Assembly (NCBI RefSeq): GCF_002803605.1
Contig: NZ_PHRG01000003.1
Coordinates: forward strand, 186,001-250,000
DNA from: Acinetobacter pseudolwoffii
Lineage (GTDB): Bacteria; Pseudomonadota; Gammaproteobacteria; Pseudomonadales; Moraxellaceae
Length of the DNA stretch: 64,000 bases
Direction of reading: 5' to 3'
Shown here: piece by piece, positions 47,628 through 56,909 of the stretch
Layout: each line of letters begins with the position of its first letter
Numbering within the stretch: the stretch's first letter is position 1
The notes under the pieces: model-generated
Databases searched by the model: none
Told to the model about the DNA's origin: nothing
The model's input: only the letters and a program-made list of their open reading frames with translations
Made by a program: the position numbers and the translations under genes

Positions 47628-48113
47628 ATGAAAGATAAGACCGTTCTTTTATATCTCATCATCGGATTACTCTTGTTCGGCATTTTGGTGGCTATTGCTT
47701 ACCAGATACGACAAGACATCTATCGGACTGATTTTTCCAATCAAGCCCAAGCCCATCGTGATCAGGTTGCCCGACTTGAAAAATCACCCAGCTATATGTC
47801 TCTGAGTTTTAAGAGCAATAGCCAAAATACACAGGCTGAACCAAATAATGTAGCTACAAAGCAAAGCCTATTGTTAAAGCAGCAACAGTTATATCTAGAC
47901 TTTGCTCAAATCCTCAGTGCTTTAGGTCAGGGGCAACAACCAGATCCTAGACAGGTCAGTTTGCTGGTTAGTCTACAGCAGACGCTGGTAGAAGCTAAAC
48001 TGGTGACTCGAGACGAGGCGAAAGCACAAATTGAGTTTCTGCTGAAAGTTCTGCCAGAAATGGATCATGAATTGCATCGGGCTTTGCGAACCTTAGAACA
48101 AATCCGAAGTTGA
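47628..48113 (+). CDS. Single-pass membrane protein, unknown
   Basis: 161 residues. One transmembrane helix near the N-terminus (about 7-26), then a coiled, Gln-rich periplasmic or cytoplasmic part ending LLKVLPEMDHELHRALRTLE. GAGGAG stands before the ATG. May be co-transcribed with the propeller gene. Confidence 0.65.
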   Translation: MKDKTVLLYLIIGLLLFGILVAIAYQIRQDIYRTDFSNQAQAHRDQVARLEKSPSYMSLSFKSNSQNTQAEPNNVATKQSLLLKQQQLYLDFAQILSALGQGQQPDPRQVSLLVSLQQTLVEAKLVTRDEAKAQIEFLLKVLPEMDHELHRALRTLEQIRS

Positions 48114-48225
48114 CGAATTCAAGCCACGAAGATCTTTTATTATTTTAGATGTGAAAATTGCTTTCATAAAAAAGCCCAAATGAGAATTCAGGCGTTTAGA
48201 TATAAGTATTGAAGACAGCGTACTT

Positions 48226-48537
48226 TTATAAACAATTCGCAGGCTTGGGTACGCCGGCCAAACGGCTTAAGTGACGGGCCACCAGACCAGTATTAAACTT
48301 TTCCTGAAGCATGGCATTGTTAATGTCAGCACTAACCGTTTTCATTAGGAATTTAATTAAGGGACGTGTGGCCGGTGAATGGCCAAACTGCTGATAGAAC
48401 TGACGCACTGCTTGCAGAATTTCAAAATGCCACGGGGTTAAGTTCAGTTCCAGGTTATTGGCCAGGACTTGCGCGACTTCTTCACTCCAAATGGTGTAAT
48501 CGATCAGATGACCATCTTGATCCAGTTCTAAATTCAT
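48226..48537 (-). CDS. tusE: TusE/DsrC family sulfur relay protein
   Basis: 103 residues. Ends GVPKPANCL with the penultimate Cys that accepts persulfide. In the Tus system sulfur passes from TusD to TusE to MnmA for 2-thiouridine at tRNA wobble position 34. Last gene of tusDCBE; the second Cys typical of true DsrC is missing, which supports TusE. Confidence 0.92.
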   Translation of the reverse strand: MNLELDQDGHLIDYTIWSEEVAQVLANNLELNLTPWHFEILQAVRQFYQQFGHSPATRPLIKFLMKTVSADINNAMLQEKFNTGLVARHLSRLAGVPKPANCL

Positions 48538-48551
48538 ATTTAACTCATTGA

Positions 48552-48836
48552 TTATTTCATTGAAATACAGCGATTAAACCCGAGGCAAAGATCGGCAAAA
48601 TCGGCAAAATCGAGAAGCTTGACCTGATCCGGCAAAGACTGTGTCAAAAGCTCTGCATCATTTTCCAGCATGTAAATTTGCGGCAAATTTTGTAGAAATG
48701 AATGCTCCAGCTGTAATACGGCTTCACCCATCAGTACGATCTGATCACCTGGGGTATAAATTTGAGCGAGTTGTTCCAGAATCTGCGCCGTTACCGCATA
48801 GTTCGATTGGATCAGATAAAGTGTGTGATTTGACAT
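48552..48836 (-). CDS. tusB: TusB/DsrH family sulfur relay protein
   Basis: 94 residues, DsrH-like fold beginning SNHTLYLIQSNYA. Member of the TusBCD hexamer. 14 bases before tusE. Confidence 0.85.
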   Translation of the reverse strand: MSNHTLYLIQSNYAVTAQILEQLAQIYTPGDQIVLMGEAVLQLEHSFLQNLPQIYMLENDAELLTQSLPDQVKLLDFADFADLCLGFNRCISMK

Positions 48837-48855
48837 TTTATATATCCTTTATTCC

Positions 48856-49206
48856 TTACCAATACAGCACATGATCAAAGCCTTGAATAAACGCTGGGCT
48901 TAGCTCAATAAATTCAATCTCTTGTTCGTTCTGAGCCACAAAGGGCGAGTTCTGGTTTTTCTGTTCAATCAGAATTGGAGTGAGGTCATAAAACTCAAAA
49001 CTGTCGACCATATTCGATGCCAGTTTAAAGGCATGTTGTAACTGATCAAATTGCAGTTCTGAGCGTAGAAGACTAAGGCCTGCACCTTGTAGCAGAACTT
49101 TCACTTCCGCACCAAATGTCGCCAAAACCATGGTCGCAGACAGGCTTTCATGCACTTGCAGGCTGGTCAGATTGGCTTGGGTTAATATAACAAGTACAGA
49201 TTTCAC
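48856..49206 (-). CDS. tusC: TusC/DsrF family sulfur relay protein
   Basis: 116 residues. DsrE/F fold with VLVILTQANLTSLQVHESLS at the start. The GTG at 49206 is selected because AAGGA lies seven bases upstream; the ATG at 49233 would add nine unrelated residues (CCFSKESC). Subunit of TusBCD. Confidence 0.85.
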   Translation of the reverse strand: MKSVLVILTQANLTSLQVHESLSATMVLATFGAEVKVLLQGAGLSLLRSELQFDQLQHAFKLASNMVDSFEFYDLTPILIEQKNQNSPFVAQNEQEIEFIELSPAFIQGFDHVLYW

Positions 49207-49250
49207 ACAAGATTCCTTGGAAAAGCAACACATTCTAAAAAATGGAACAT

Positions 49251-49619
49251 CTAGAATTGAATCAGACGTTGTGAGGATTGAACAGCATCGGCAAGTTCAC
49301 CTAAACCGACCAATTCAAAGGCATCCGCCAGATTATGCTGCTGAATATTGTGACGTTGAGCATTGTCCTGATCTGTAATCCCTCGCGCCAGTGCTGCACT
49401 TACACAGACCGGTAGGCGAATATTGAGTGCTTGCCAGGCATGTGTAAGATGACGTTGATCGTCGGGCACCCATTGCAGTGCATTTGCGACCGACACGCCG
49501 TCCTGATAAAAGAATACGCGGAATTCTTGGTTTTTGTTGTGTAATGCCTGCGCCAAACCAAGGGCATGCCAGGCATAAATAGAAGTTGGTGCGGAGGTAA
49601 CAAGAATTAAGGTGCTCAT
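49251..49619 (-). CDS. tusD: TusD/DsrE family sulfurtransferase
   Basis: 122 residues. DsrE fold starting STLILVTSAPTSIYAWHALG. The persulfide Cys is in LPVCVSAALARGI. First gene of the tusDCBE operon; divergent from the epimerase gene 71 bases away. Confidence 0.92.
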   Translation of the reverse strand: MSTLILVTSAPTSIYAWHALGLAQALHNKNQEFRVFFYQDGVSVANALQWVPDDQRHLTHAWQALNIRLPVCVSAALARGITDQDNAQRHNIQQHNLADAFELVGLGELADAVQSSQRLIQF

Positions 49620-49690
49620 CGAAATTCACTACAGGCTTGATCAATAGCAACAGCTTGATCTGGGCTTCATCAGAAAGTAGGTAGTATACA

Positions 49691-50701
49691 ATGATTTTAG
49701 TGACGGGTGGATTAGGCTTTTTAGGCTCACATATTGCTTTAAGTCTGTTAGCACAAGGATTAGAGGTCATTGTGGTCGATAATTTGGCCAATGCCAACTT
49801 GCAGACGCTGGAGCGACTTGAATATATTTCCGGGATGTATGTGCCTTTTATCAAAATTGATATTCGCAATACGCCTGCATTAAACAAAGTATTTGAACAG
49901 CATTCGATTCAGGCTGTCGTACATGCTGCCAATTTTAAGTCGCTAGAAGAATCAGTATTAAAACCCCTTGAATATTATAATGATAATGTCAGCTGTATTA
50001 TGAGCTTAATGCGCGCCATGCAACGTACCGGCGTACGGCATCTGGTGCATTTATCCAGTCTGGCAGTCTATGGACAATCCGGTACGGATCTCAATGAAGA
50101 TCTACCTTTTAACTATACTTATCCCAATCCCTATATTAAATCGCAACAGATGGTTGAGGAAATTATTCGGGATACTGTCAAAACAGATAACGAGTGGCGC
50201 ATTGCCATCTTAAGACTATCTAATATTAGCGGCGCCTTCGAGCATGGTGTCCTAGGCGAGGCGGTGCCACCTTTACCGAAAAATATTGTGCCTTTGGCAA
50301 TGCAGGTCGCTGCGCAGCAGCGCGAATATCTGGAATTACGCCGTCAGGCTTATACTGCGGATGGAACAGTAGAGCGGAGTTTTCTGCATGTGGCAGACAG
50401 TTGTGATGCGGTGATTAAATCCTTGCAGTGGCTATGGCAACAACAGGAATTAAAATGTGAAGCCTTCAATATTGCTGGAACGCTCATTTCGATACAGGAT
50501 TTGTTGGATCAACTGGCAGAAGTGACCCAGTCTGTAATTAGAACAGTCGATGCCTTGTCTTATCCTCATGCAGAGCTTGACCAGCTAGGCGCGAATATTG
50601 AAAAGGCACAGCAGATTTTGCATTGGCAACCGCAGCGTTCACTGAAAAAGATGCTTGAGGATGAATGGCTATTTTATCAAAATATACTGAGAGGACAGTA
50701 A
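49691..50701 (+). CDS. GalE-like sugar-nucleotide epimerase family protein, catalytic Lys missing
   Basis: 336 residues, extended short-chain dehydrogenase. NAD motif VTGGLGFLGSHIA and the Ser in HLSSLAVYG are present, and Tyr148 of PNPYIKSQ is conserved. The lysine of YxxxK is Gln152, so normal GalE catalysis is unlikely. Most of the fold, including the C-terminal IEKAQQILHWQPQ end, is kept. No sugar-nucleotide genes are adjacent. It could be a binding protein, a dehydrogenase of altered mechanism, or a decaying gene. Confidence 0.82.
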   Translation: MILVTGGLGFLGSHIALSLLAQGLEVIVVDNLANANLQTLERLEYISGMYVPFIKIDIRNTPALNKVFEQHSIQAVVHAANFKSLEESVLKPLEYYNDNVSCIMSLMRAMQRTGVRHLVHLSSLAVYGQSGTDLNEDLPFNYTYPNPYIKSQQMVEEIIRDTVKTDNEWRIAILRLSNISGAFEHGVLGEAVPPLPKNIVPLAMQVAAQQREYLELRRQAYTADGTVERSFLHVADSCDAVIKSLQWLWQQQELKCEAFNIAGTLISIQDLLDQLAEVTQSVIRTVDALSYPHAELDQLGANIEKAQQILHWQPQRSLKKMLEDEWLFYQNILRGQ

Positions 50702-50723
50702 ATGAGATAAGTAAAAAATATTT

Positions 50724-50742
50724 GATAATAATTATCATTTAC
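50724..50742 (+). promoter_or_regulatory. Fur-box-like site upstream of fumC
   Basis: 19 bases beginning GATAATAATTATCATT match 15 of 19 positions of the Fur consensus GATAATGATAATCATTATC. TATAAT lies just downstream (50751-50756) and fumC begins at 50837. Iron repression of the iron-free fumarase FumC is known in Pseudomonas. Confidence 0.6.
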
Positions 50743-50836
50743 ATATTTAATATAATCGATTACTTTTCATTAATCTAGCAAAGTATCGTGATAGATGCTT
50801 TTAAAATCAGCGATATGTAAAAAATTGAGGTTGAAC

Positions 50837-52231
50837 ATGCAAACACGTATTGAACATGACACCATGGGCGAAGTGGCCGTACCGAGTGAGGCTTTATGGG
50901 GCGCTCAGACCCAGCGTAGCTTGCAAAACTTCAAGATCGGCAATGAACGCTTGCCACGGGCCATGATTGGTGCAATGGGACTGGTAAAAAAAGCTGCAGC
51001 CTTGACCAATGCTAAACTGGATCAGATTCCTCAAGAGCTGTCGGGCTATATTGTGGATGCAGCAGATGAGGTGATTAGCGGGCAGTGGGATAGCCAGTTT
51101 CCACTGGTGGTCTGGCAAACCGGTTCAGGCACGCAAAGTAATATGAACTGTAATGAGGTGATTGCCAATATTGCCAATCAAAAATTGGGCAATCATTTAG
51201 GTGCGCAAAAACCGGTTCATCCAAATGATCATGTCAACCGTGCCCAATCGACCAATGACTCTTTCCCGACTGCGATTCATGTCGCAGCGAGTTTGCAGAT
51301 TAATCAACTTCTTATTCCAGCGCTTACCCGTCTACGCGATACCTTGCATGCAAAATCTTTAGCCTTTGCCGATATTGTCAAAATTGGCCGGACGCATTTA
51401 CAGGATGCGACACCTTTAACCCTAGGTCAGGAATTTAGTGGTTATGTATCCCAACTTGATCATGGCTTGATTCGCTTACAGCAAGCTTTACTGGGTTTGT
51501 ATGAATTGCCATTGGGCGGGACGGCTGTTGGTACAGGTCTAAATGCCCATCCTGATTATGCAGTTCAGGCCGCAGAGACACTGGAGAAGCTGACAGGTCT
51601 ACCATTTGTCACTGCTCCGAATAAATTTGAAGCTTTGGCCGGCCGTGATGCTGCGGTATTCGCATCTGGCGCATTAAAGACTTTAGCAGTTAGCCTGAAT
51701 AAGATTGCCAATGATATTCGTTGGCTGGCCAGCGGGCCTCGCTGTGGTTTTGGTGAATTGCGTATACCTGAAAATGAGCCGGGTTCTAGCATCATGCCCG
51801 GTAAGGTGAACCCGACGCAAAGTGAAGCAATGACCATGGTGGTTGCACAAGTTCTCGGAAATGACACCACCATTAACGTGGCAGGCGCATCAGGTAACTT
51901 TGAACTGAATGTGTTTATGCCGGTGATCGCCTATAACCTGTTGCAATCTATCCAGCTTTTAGGGGATGCGTGTAACAGTTTTAATGATCATTGCGCCGTA
52001 GGTATTGAGCCGAATCATGAGAAAATTGAACATTTCCTGCATGATTCTTTAATGCTGGTTACAGCCTTGAATCCGGTGATTGGTTATGAGAATGCAGCCA
52101 AGGTTGCCAAAACAGCTTATAAGGAAGGAAAAACCTTAAAACAGGTGGCTGTTGAACTTGGTTTAGTTACCGCTGAACAGTTTGATGAAGTTGTGCGTCC
52201 TGAACAGATGGTCTCACCGAATGCCAAATAA
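50837..52231 (+). CDS. fumC: Class II fumarate hydratase (iron-independent)
   Basis: 464 residues, normal FumC length. Signature [11 protein letters not shown] with the catalytic Ser and the HPNDHVN segment are intact. Interconverts fumarate and malate without an Fe-S cluster. The ATG at 50837 has GAGGT five bases upstream; an upstream in-frame start at 50795 is rejected. Fur-like site upstream. It is the last host gene before the prophage. Confidence 0.96.
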   Translation: MQTRIEHDTMGEVAVPSEALWGAQTQRSLQNFKIGNERLPRAMIGAMGLVKKAAALTNAKLDQIPQELSGYIVDAADEVISGQWDSQFPLVVWQTGSGTQSNMNCNEVIANIANQKLGNHLGAQKPVHPNDHVNRAQSTNDSFPTAIHVAASLQINQLLIPALTRLRDTLHAKSLAFADIVKIGRTHLQDATPLTLGQEFSGYVSQLDHGLIRLQQALLGLYELPLGGTAVGTGLNAHPDYAVQAAETLEKLTGLPFVTAPNKFEALAGRDAAVFASGALKTLAVSLNKIANDIRWLASGPRCGFGELRIPENEPGSSIMPGKVNPTQSEAMTMVVAQVLGNDTTINVAGASGNFELNVFMPVIAYNLLQSIQLLGDACNSFNDHCAVGIEPNHEKIEHFLHDSLMLVTALNPVIGYENAAKVAKTAYKEGKTLKQVAVELGLVTAEQFDEVVRPEQMVSPNAK

Positions 52232-52551
52232 GGGCTGTAGCGCTTTTATTTTCAATCTTTCCTCCTGTTTTATCATGGAATAGTCAGCAGTGGTTTTTAT
52301 CTCAGGCAGAGTTGCGTACAATAGTGCTAGATGAGACTAACCACTGATGATTGTTTTATGCTTGATATTTATTTATTATATCGTTTATAGGTTTTCAAGC
52401 GTCTGATTTTAAATAGAAAGCTACTATTAAAAATGCTTAAAAACATGTCAATTTGGGTGCTTATGTGAACTATGTAAAACAATAACTTACGATATAGTTT
52501 TGCAAGGCAATCTTATGTCAATTAAATCAATTTGAGGGCTCCCCAGGGAGC
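52232..52551. other. Intergenic, probable left attachment region of prophage
   Basis: No gene in 320 bases. It joins fumC to the integrase gene, so attL should lie here, but the right end is outside the window so the repeat cannot be located. An inverted repeat (AGTGGTT near 52291, AACCACT near 52339) and a hairpin GGCTCC / GGAGC next to the integrase stop are visible. No tRNA is present. Confidence 0.5.
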
Positions 52552-53673
52552 TTAGTCAAAGAAGGGTAGATCGATACCAACATCTGCATCGTTCCATATA
52601 ACTTCATGCCCAGACGCGTATTTCTCAGTCATTTTTTCTGAAGCATGTCCCGCCAATACCTGAGCCGATTTTCCTGCCTTTTTATGTAAATGAATAGCTA
52701 GTGCACGGATTTCATGAAAACTTGGAATTTGTCTTCCACTTAAATCAGGATATGCATTCGATTTTTTAACAGCATTAAGAAACTCGCGAGAAACATACTG
52801 TGCTTCGAGTTGAGTCCAGTGTTCTTTGGATTGGCTTTTGTTTTTAGTTTTACCTATTGGCACTCGATGGATGATGAAAGGACTAACCACATCATCTTTG
52901 CAGCGATCTAAAACCTTTTGCAGTTCTGTATTAATTTTTATTCGTACATATCCTGCACCTTCAAGCAATTCAAAATCGTCCTCAGGATCATCTGTCGTTT
53001 TTTCTTGTGCAACGTGCAAATACCCATCCCAAATATCCGACCATTTCATATTGATGATATCGATTCGACGCTGGGTAGTTAAAAGGGCAAGATCAATCGC
53101 ATTTTTTAACCATTGCGGTGCTGCACTCCGCACATCCTGAAGACCTTCGAGAGTATGTCGCTTACGTTGCTTAATCCGATAACGCTTTATGGTCTGGGCC
53201 GCTGGGTTGTCTACAACTAAACCTTTGCTAATCGCAAGATCAAAAATTTGAACAAGCAAACTACGTGTTTCAATACTTGTTGAGGCAGGCAAACTATCAA
53301 GTAGCTTATTAACCCTTAAAAGCGTGATTGAACTAAGTGGAAGTTCTTCCCACTCCGCACATCGATTTAAACTATGTGTGTATGTTCGAATAGAGTTAGG
53401 AGCAAGCGGTCTGCCATCTTTTCTACGTTTTTCAGCCAAAAACTTTTTAGAAAATTCACCAAAGGTCACTTCACCAATGACAGAAGCCACCAAATCAATA
53501 GATGGCACTAATAGGTCATTGAGCTTACGTGCTGCGATAATGGCTTTAGCTTTATCATCCCCCATACCGTGAAATTTACCCGTCAAAGGGTGGCGGTATC
53601 TCCAAGTGTTGATACCGCTCCGATATAAGTTAGCCGGTAAGTCTTTATTGCGTTTGGTGCGCGGACGAGCCAT
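52552..53673 (-). CDS. int: Prophage integrase (tyrosine recombinase)
   Basis: 373 residues, lambda-like. A basic arm-binding N-terminus (MARPRTKRNKDLPANLYRSG) precedes a core-binding domain. Catalytic Arg in TTQRRIDIIN, HxxR in SFHEIRAL, His and Tyr in LAGHASEKMTEKYA. Starts three bases after the excisionase-like gene. The position at the left end and facing outward is typical. Confidence 0.92.
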   Translation of the reverse strand: MARPRTKRNKDLPANLYRSGINTWRYRHPLTGKFHGMGDDKAKAIIAARKLNDLLVPSIDLVASVIGEVTFGEFSKKFLAEKRRKDGRPLAPNSIRTYTHSLNRCAEWEELPLSSITLLRVNKLLDSLPASTSIETRSLLVQIFDLAISKGLVVDNPAAQTIKRYRIKQRKRHTLEGLQDVRSAAPQWLKNAIDLALLTTQRRIDIINMKWSDIWDGYLHVAQEKTTDDPEDDFELLEGAGYVRIKINTELQKVLDRCKDDVVSPFIIHRVPIGKTKNKSQSKEHWTQLEAQYVSREFLNAVKKSNAYPDLSGRQIPSFHEIRALAIHLHKKAGKSAQVLAGHASEKMTEKYASGHEVIWNDADVGIDLPFFD

Positions 53674-53676
53674 TTT

Positions 53677-53886
53677 TTAGTTTCCTAAAACTTTATCAAC
53701 TAAATCATTACCAGTTTGCTTTTGATAAACGTTCCAATTGATGTACCACAGTTTGCCTTTTTGTTCGGCAGGTAGCCGACCTAGTTGGCATTGTCGCACA
53801 ATTGTTTGGCGAGCTGGAGGTGTACCATCCTCACCGTATACCCGTTTAATAAACTCTGAAACTTTAACTAGACAAGCTTTACTCAC
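53677..53886 (-). CDS. Excisionase-like small DNA-binding protein
   Basis: 69 residues; a winged helix of the MerR/AlpA/Xis type is suggested by PPARQTIVRQCQLGRLPAEQ followed by KLWYINW. The place directly before int suggests Xis. Overlaps the end of the preceding gene by four bases. Confidence 0.7.
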   Translation of the reverse strand: MSKACLVKVSEFIKRVYGEDGTPPARQTIVRQCQLGRLPAEQKGKLWYINWNVYQKQTGNDLVDKVLGN

Positions 53887-54044
53887 GACACTTCTCCTAA
53901 ACTCAGTCTTACACTCTCAGGCAACCCGAAAAAATCATTTAGAGTTTTATCAAAACCACCGTCAGCAATAAATTGATCCATGAGATTTACCTGCTTATCG
54001 ATCTCTAATTCTTCATCGGCAGTGTTTTGTTGAACTTCAGTCAT
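53883..54044 (-). CDS. Small phage protein, unknown
   Basis: 53 residues, acidic, starting MTEVQQNTADEELEIDKQVN. The ATG at 54044 overlaps the end of the DUF551 gene by eight bases. Family unknown. Confidence 0.5.
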   Translation of the reverse strand: MTEVQQNTADEELEIDKQVNLMDQFIADGGFDKTLNDFFGLPESVRLSLGEVS

Positions 54045-54411
54045 TGGCTGGCTCCTGTGTTTCGGGTGGCTCAGGCAGTGGCGCCCAGTGGGTGACGTTT
54101 GACAAATGAAATCCAAATTTTGTGTATTGACAGAAATTATAGGCAGTTGGGTTATGTCCTTGTTTTTCTAAAAAGACCATCACATACACCCCAATCTCAG
54201 GGAGTTTATCTTCAACTGAGATCCATTCAGGCACCGCTTGGGCTTTGGTTCTATTCAACCCAATGAGCCAAGAATCCCATGCAACTTGAGTTGGTTCATG
54301 CAAATACTCATCACACTCATCAACCGCAAAACCATAGCCTGCAAACTCAACAAGACCTGTATCAGTTAAATGCTGCTCAAATGCTTCTCTTTCTTTTTGA
54401 ATATCCATCAC
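54037..54411 (-). CDS. DUF551-domain phage protein
   Basis: 124 residues. The C-terminal half has the DUF551 pattern WISVEDKLPEIGVYVMVF and VTHWAPLPEPP. The N-terminal half (VEFAGYGFAVDECDEYLHEP) resembles other phage accessory proteins. Function unknown. Four-base overlap with the preceding gene. Confidence 0.75.
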   Translation of the reverse strand: MMDIQKEREAFEQHLTDTGLVEFAGYGFAVDECDEYLHEPTQVAWDSWLIGLNRTKAQAVPEWISVEDKLPEIGVYVMVFLEKQGHNPTAYNFCQYTKFGFHLSNVTHWAPLPEPPETQEPAND

Positions 54412-54704
54412 GCTGCCATCCTTAATACTTTTGGTGCCTGAGCCCGTAAAGAAACCAGTAAGGGCTTACCAACTTTCAAATACTGCTTAAGAAAAATGGC
54501 ATATCGCTTTTGGGTGGCTTCACTCATCTTTCCAGTGCTATCAATTTCAAGCGTAGGTTTATTTGATTTACTGTATCGAACCAAGGCTGCATGCTTGACC
54601 AGTTTTGGTTGATACCCGTCATTCAATAGCCAGTTTTCAAAAGGTGCAGCCAGGCTAAAATGAATTTTCTTGGTGCCTTTGGGTTCAATGGGTGGGTAAT
54701 TCAT
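54408..54704 (-). CDS. Basic phage protein, unknown
   Basis: 98 residues, Lys-rich, starting MNYPPIEPKGTKKIHFSLAA. No motif recognised. In the leftward early operon. Confidence 0.5.
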   Translation of the reverse strand: MNYPPIEPKGTKKIHFSLAAPFENWLLNDGYQPKLVKHAALVRYSKSNKPTLEIDSTGKMSEATQKRYAIFLKQYLKVGKPLLVSLRAQAPKVLRMAA

Positions 54705-54756
54705 TTCACTATCCTTTAAATGACCATGCGCAGTGCATGGCCATCCGGTCTAATGG

Positions 54757-55656
54757 TTAGATATTTGCAGAGCCTTCAAGGATCGTCACAAATGATGGAA
54801 CACCTGGTAACGCCGTTTCAGTATCATCATTATTGAAAACGGTTTTGCCTTCGCGGATATAAGTCACGGTATCTTCCATAGACTTTTCAATCGCTTTTTC
54901 GAGCTGGTCCAAGTCGTACCACAAAGCAATATTTCCATCCTTGATGCGGTAGCGGAAACGAGCTGGAAGGGCATAGTGCTCACCACCACGATGTACCTGA
55001 ATACCAAATACAATTTGCTCAGGAATATTCAAGTTGCCTTGGCGTCCTGCACTGGCTTCAATGTTTTCGTTGTAGGTCAGTGACACTTGGCCATTGTCAG
55101 TACGAGTACCAGATTTAAAATCGATATTGGTTTTGGCCTGAAGGGTATTCACGATTTCATAAAGCTCAGCTGCAGCAGGCTGATTCACATACGGCATTAC
55201 ATCTTCAAGGAATAATGCAAAATCCATCTGTGACATTTTTCGGCCAGAGTTCGCTACAACTTTTTCAAATTCTGGAGTTTTACTAACGATGAAATGGGCA
55301 GTGTGCTTGCAATGGCGTTGATAAGCATTCGAACCATAACCTGTAACTTTTTCGGCTTGATGGAAGTCCAGTACCGCTTGAATTTTTCCACCCAACACAT
55401 CTACAAAAACCATTGAGTCTTCATCTGCAAAGCGATTAACGTAGGCAATCAGGTCTTTTGCTGTATGCAAGATTGTTGCTTGCTTAAGTTGAAGTGGGCG
55501 CTCCAATGTTTCTTCAAAGGTGTGTACGCTGCTATCGTCAGATGTAACTACGAAAGGTAAAACGCCACCAGCTGCCTGTAGAGAAGTTTGACCAATTACG
55601 AAAGCATCTTTATGCACTGTTGTACCTGCTTGATTGTTTTGTTCAGAGTTATTCAT
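54757..55656 (-). CDS. DUF2303 family phage protein
   Basis: 299 residues, DUF2303 (YfdQ-like). Shows FADEDSMVFVDVLGGKIQAV and the MSQMDFALFLEDVMPYV segments of the family. Common in leftward early regions of phages and often next to the type of gene found just upstream; role unknown. Confidence 0.82.
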   Translation of the reverse strand: MNNSEQNNQAGTTVHKDAFVIGQTSLQAAGGVLPFVVTSDDSSVHTFEETLERPLQLKQATILHTAKDLIAYVNRFADEDSMVFVDVLGGKIQAVLDFHQAEKVTGYGSNAYQRHCKHTAHFIVSKTPEFEKVVANSGRKMSQMDFALFLEDVMPYVNQPAAAELYEIVNTLQAKTNIDFKSGTRTDNGQVSLTYNENIEASAGRQGNLNIPEQIVFGIQVHRGGEHYALPARFRYRIKDGNIALWYDLDQLEKAIEKSMEDTVTYIREGKTVFNNDDTETALPGVPSFVTILEGSANI

Positions 55657-55674
55657 GTTGTTAAGGCCTTTTAA

Positions 55675-56049
55675 TTAGCTGAGGTTTTTGAAAGTTGGTT
55701 TTTTGGTTTCCGGCAGTGCTTTCACATCTACTGGGCCGCTTGATTGGATCTGTTCAAGATTCAATTTCTGTTGGCGTGGATCTTCACGAACCAGCTGCTG
55801 TTTTCCATCGGTGAATAGAACCGTTGGTTCTTTATCGAACTTAGGAAGAATCGACTTAACGTCATCCATAATTTTGTAGACGCCGTTGCCGTTTGGCTTA
55901 ATGGTCAAAGAGATAGTGACCTTGCTTTGCTTGCCGGTATCCGCCGTTGCCTGAAGTGCTTCAGTAAGCAACTCGTCAATTTCTTCAGCCACAGTACCGT
56001 GACGTAAATTTTCAAGTGTTTGAGCGAAAGAGGTTTTGTTTTTTGACAT
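55675..56049 (-). CDS. Phage protein commonly paired with DUF2303
   Basis: 124 residues. Contains LTIKPNGNGVYKIMDDVKSI and VREDPRQQKLN, a pattern I associate with small genes beside DUF2303; no family name known. The gap to the DUF2303 gene is 18 bases. Confidence 0.6.
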   Translation of the reverse strand: MSKNKTSFAQTLENLRHGTVAEEIDELLTEALQATADTGKQSKVTISLTIKPNGNGVYKIMDDVKSILPKFDKEPTVLFTDGKQQLVREDPRQQKLNLEQIQSSGPVDVKALPETKKPTFKNLS

Positions 56050-56065
56050 GGTTATTCTCCAGAAA

Positions 56066-56281
56066 TTACTTGTGTAAGCCGTGTTGAATTAATTTTTTGC
56101 GAAAAGTTCCGCGATTTAAGCCCAGTATTTCGGCAGCCTTTGTCTGGTTGCCATAACACTCGGTCATTACTTCTTGGAGCAATGGTTTTTCAAATTGAGC
56201 CAAGGCTTTGTGGTACGCCGTTCCGTTGTTGGCTTCAAAAAATGCAGCAGTGAACAGGGGTGTATTTATTTTTGCGTTCAT
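56066..56281 (-). CDS. Fis-like DNA-binding protein encoded by prophage
   Basis: 71 residues. The last 40 (EKPLLQEVMTECYGNQTKAA then EILGLNRGTFRKKLIQHGLHK) match the Fis C-terminal helix-turn-helix, including GNQTxAAxxLGxNRGTxRKKL. The N-terminal arm, which in host Fis contacts Hin-type recombinases, is short and different. Start overlaps the previous gene by four bases. Confidence 0.8.
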   Translation of the reverse strand: MNAKINTPLFTAAFFEANNGTAYHKALAQFEKPLLQEVMTECYGNQTKAAEILGLNRGTFRKKLIQHGLHK

Positions 56282-56544
56282 GCTTCCTCCTCATCCCATT
56301 CAAAGTCTTCGCCAAGCTGATCAGAGTTATCTGTATCGACCAGAATCACAGAGATAATTTCCCAATCAGGAATTGAATTCTGTATTTTTTCAATCAACTC
56401 AATGAGTTCAACATCCAGCTTGTTAGTGATTGTTCTAATTTGAGTGGCTGAACCAAGCTTTGCTAATTCTTCACCAAATGCTTCTACTGCTTGCTCATTG
56501 GTTAAAGTTTTGCGAATACGCACTTGATATTTTTTAGTACTCAC
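56278..56544 (-). CDS. Small phage protein, unknown
   Basis: 88 residues with a basic N-terminus (MSTKKYQVRIRKTL) and a very acidic C-terminus (GEDFEWDEEEA). Overlaps neighbours by four bases on both sides, so translation is coupled. No family recognised. Confidence 0.55.
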   Translation of the reverse strand: MSTKKYQVRIRKTLTNEQAVEAFGEELAKLGSATQIRTITNKLDVELIELIEKIQNSIPDWEIISVILVDTDNSDQLGEDFEWDEEEA

Positions 56545-56876
56545 TTCACACCCCCAGCAATCGCAGCATTAATTTTTTCAATCTCATAACGATCAACGTA
56601 AGCATTAATCGTCTTGTCAAAATGAACCACGTTCAGAATGTCCAGAAACTCGACTGAAGCATCATCCAAGCGGTACTCGACATAGATGCTGTAATTGTTA
56701 GCCTTGACAGTAGCGACACACACTTGATTGCAGTGCATGCTTTCAACTTCGTAATGCTGTGCAGCGATGTCGATTTGCGGCTGGTCTTCGATAGACTCAG
56801 CTTGAGCGAAGCAGCCTGATAGCAATATGGCTATCGAAAGCAGTGCTGCCTTGATTGGGATCGTTTTTACATTCAT
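56541..56876 (-). CDS. Small prophage lipoprotein
   Basis: 111 residues from the ATG at 56876 (MNVKTIPIKAALLSIAILLS). Lipobox LLSGC. Two extra Cys (HCNQVC) follow. First gene of the leftward operon. Surface lipoproteins of prophages sometimes block superinfection, but nothing in the sequence shows that here. Confidence 0.65.
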   Translation of the reverse strand: MNVKTIPIKAALLSIAILLSGCFAQAESIEDQPQIDIAAQHYEVESMHCNQVCVATVKANNYSIYVEYRLDDASVEFLDILNVVHFDKTINAYVDRYEIEKINAAIAGGVK

Positions 56877-56909
56877 AATAATTTCACTCACGTAAGGGTG
56901 GGTCACGCT

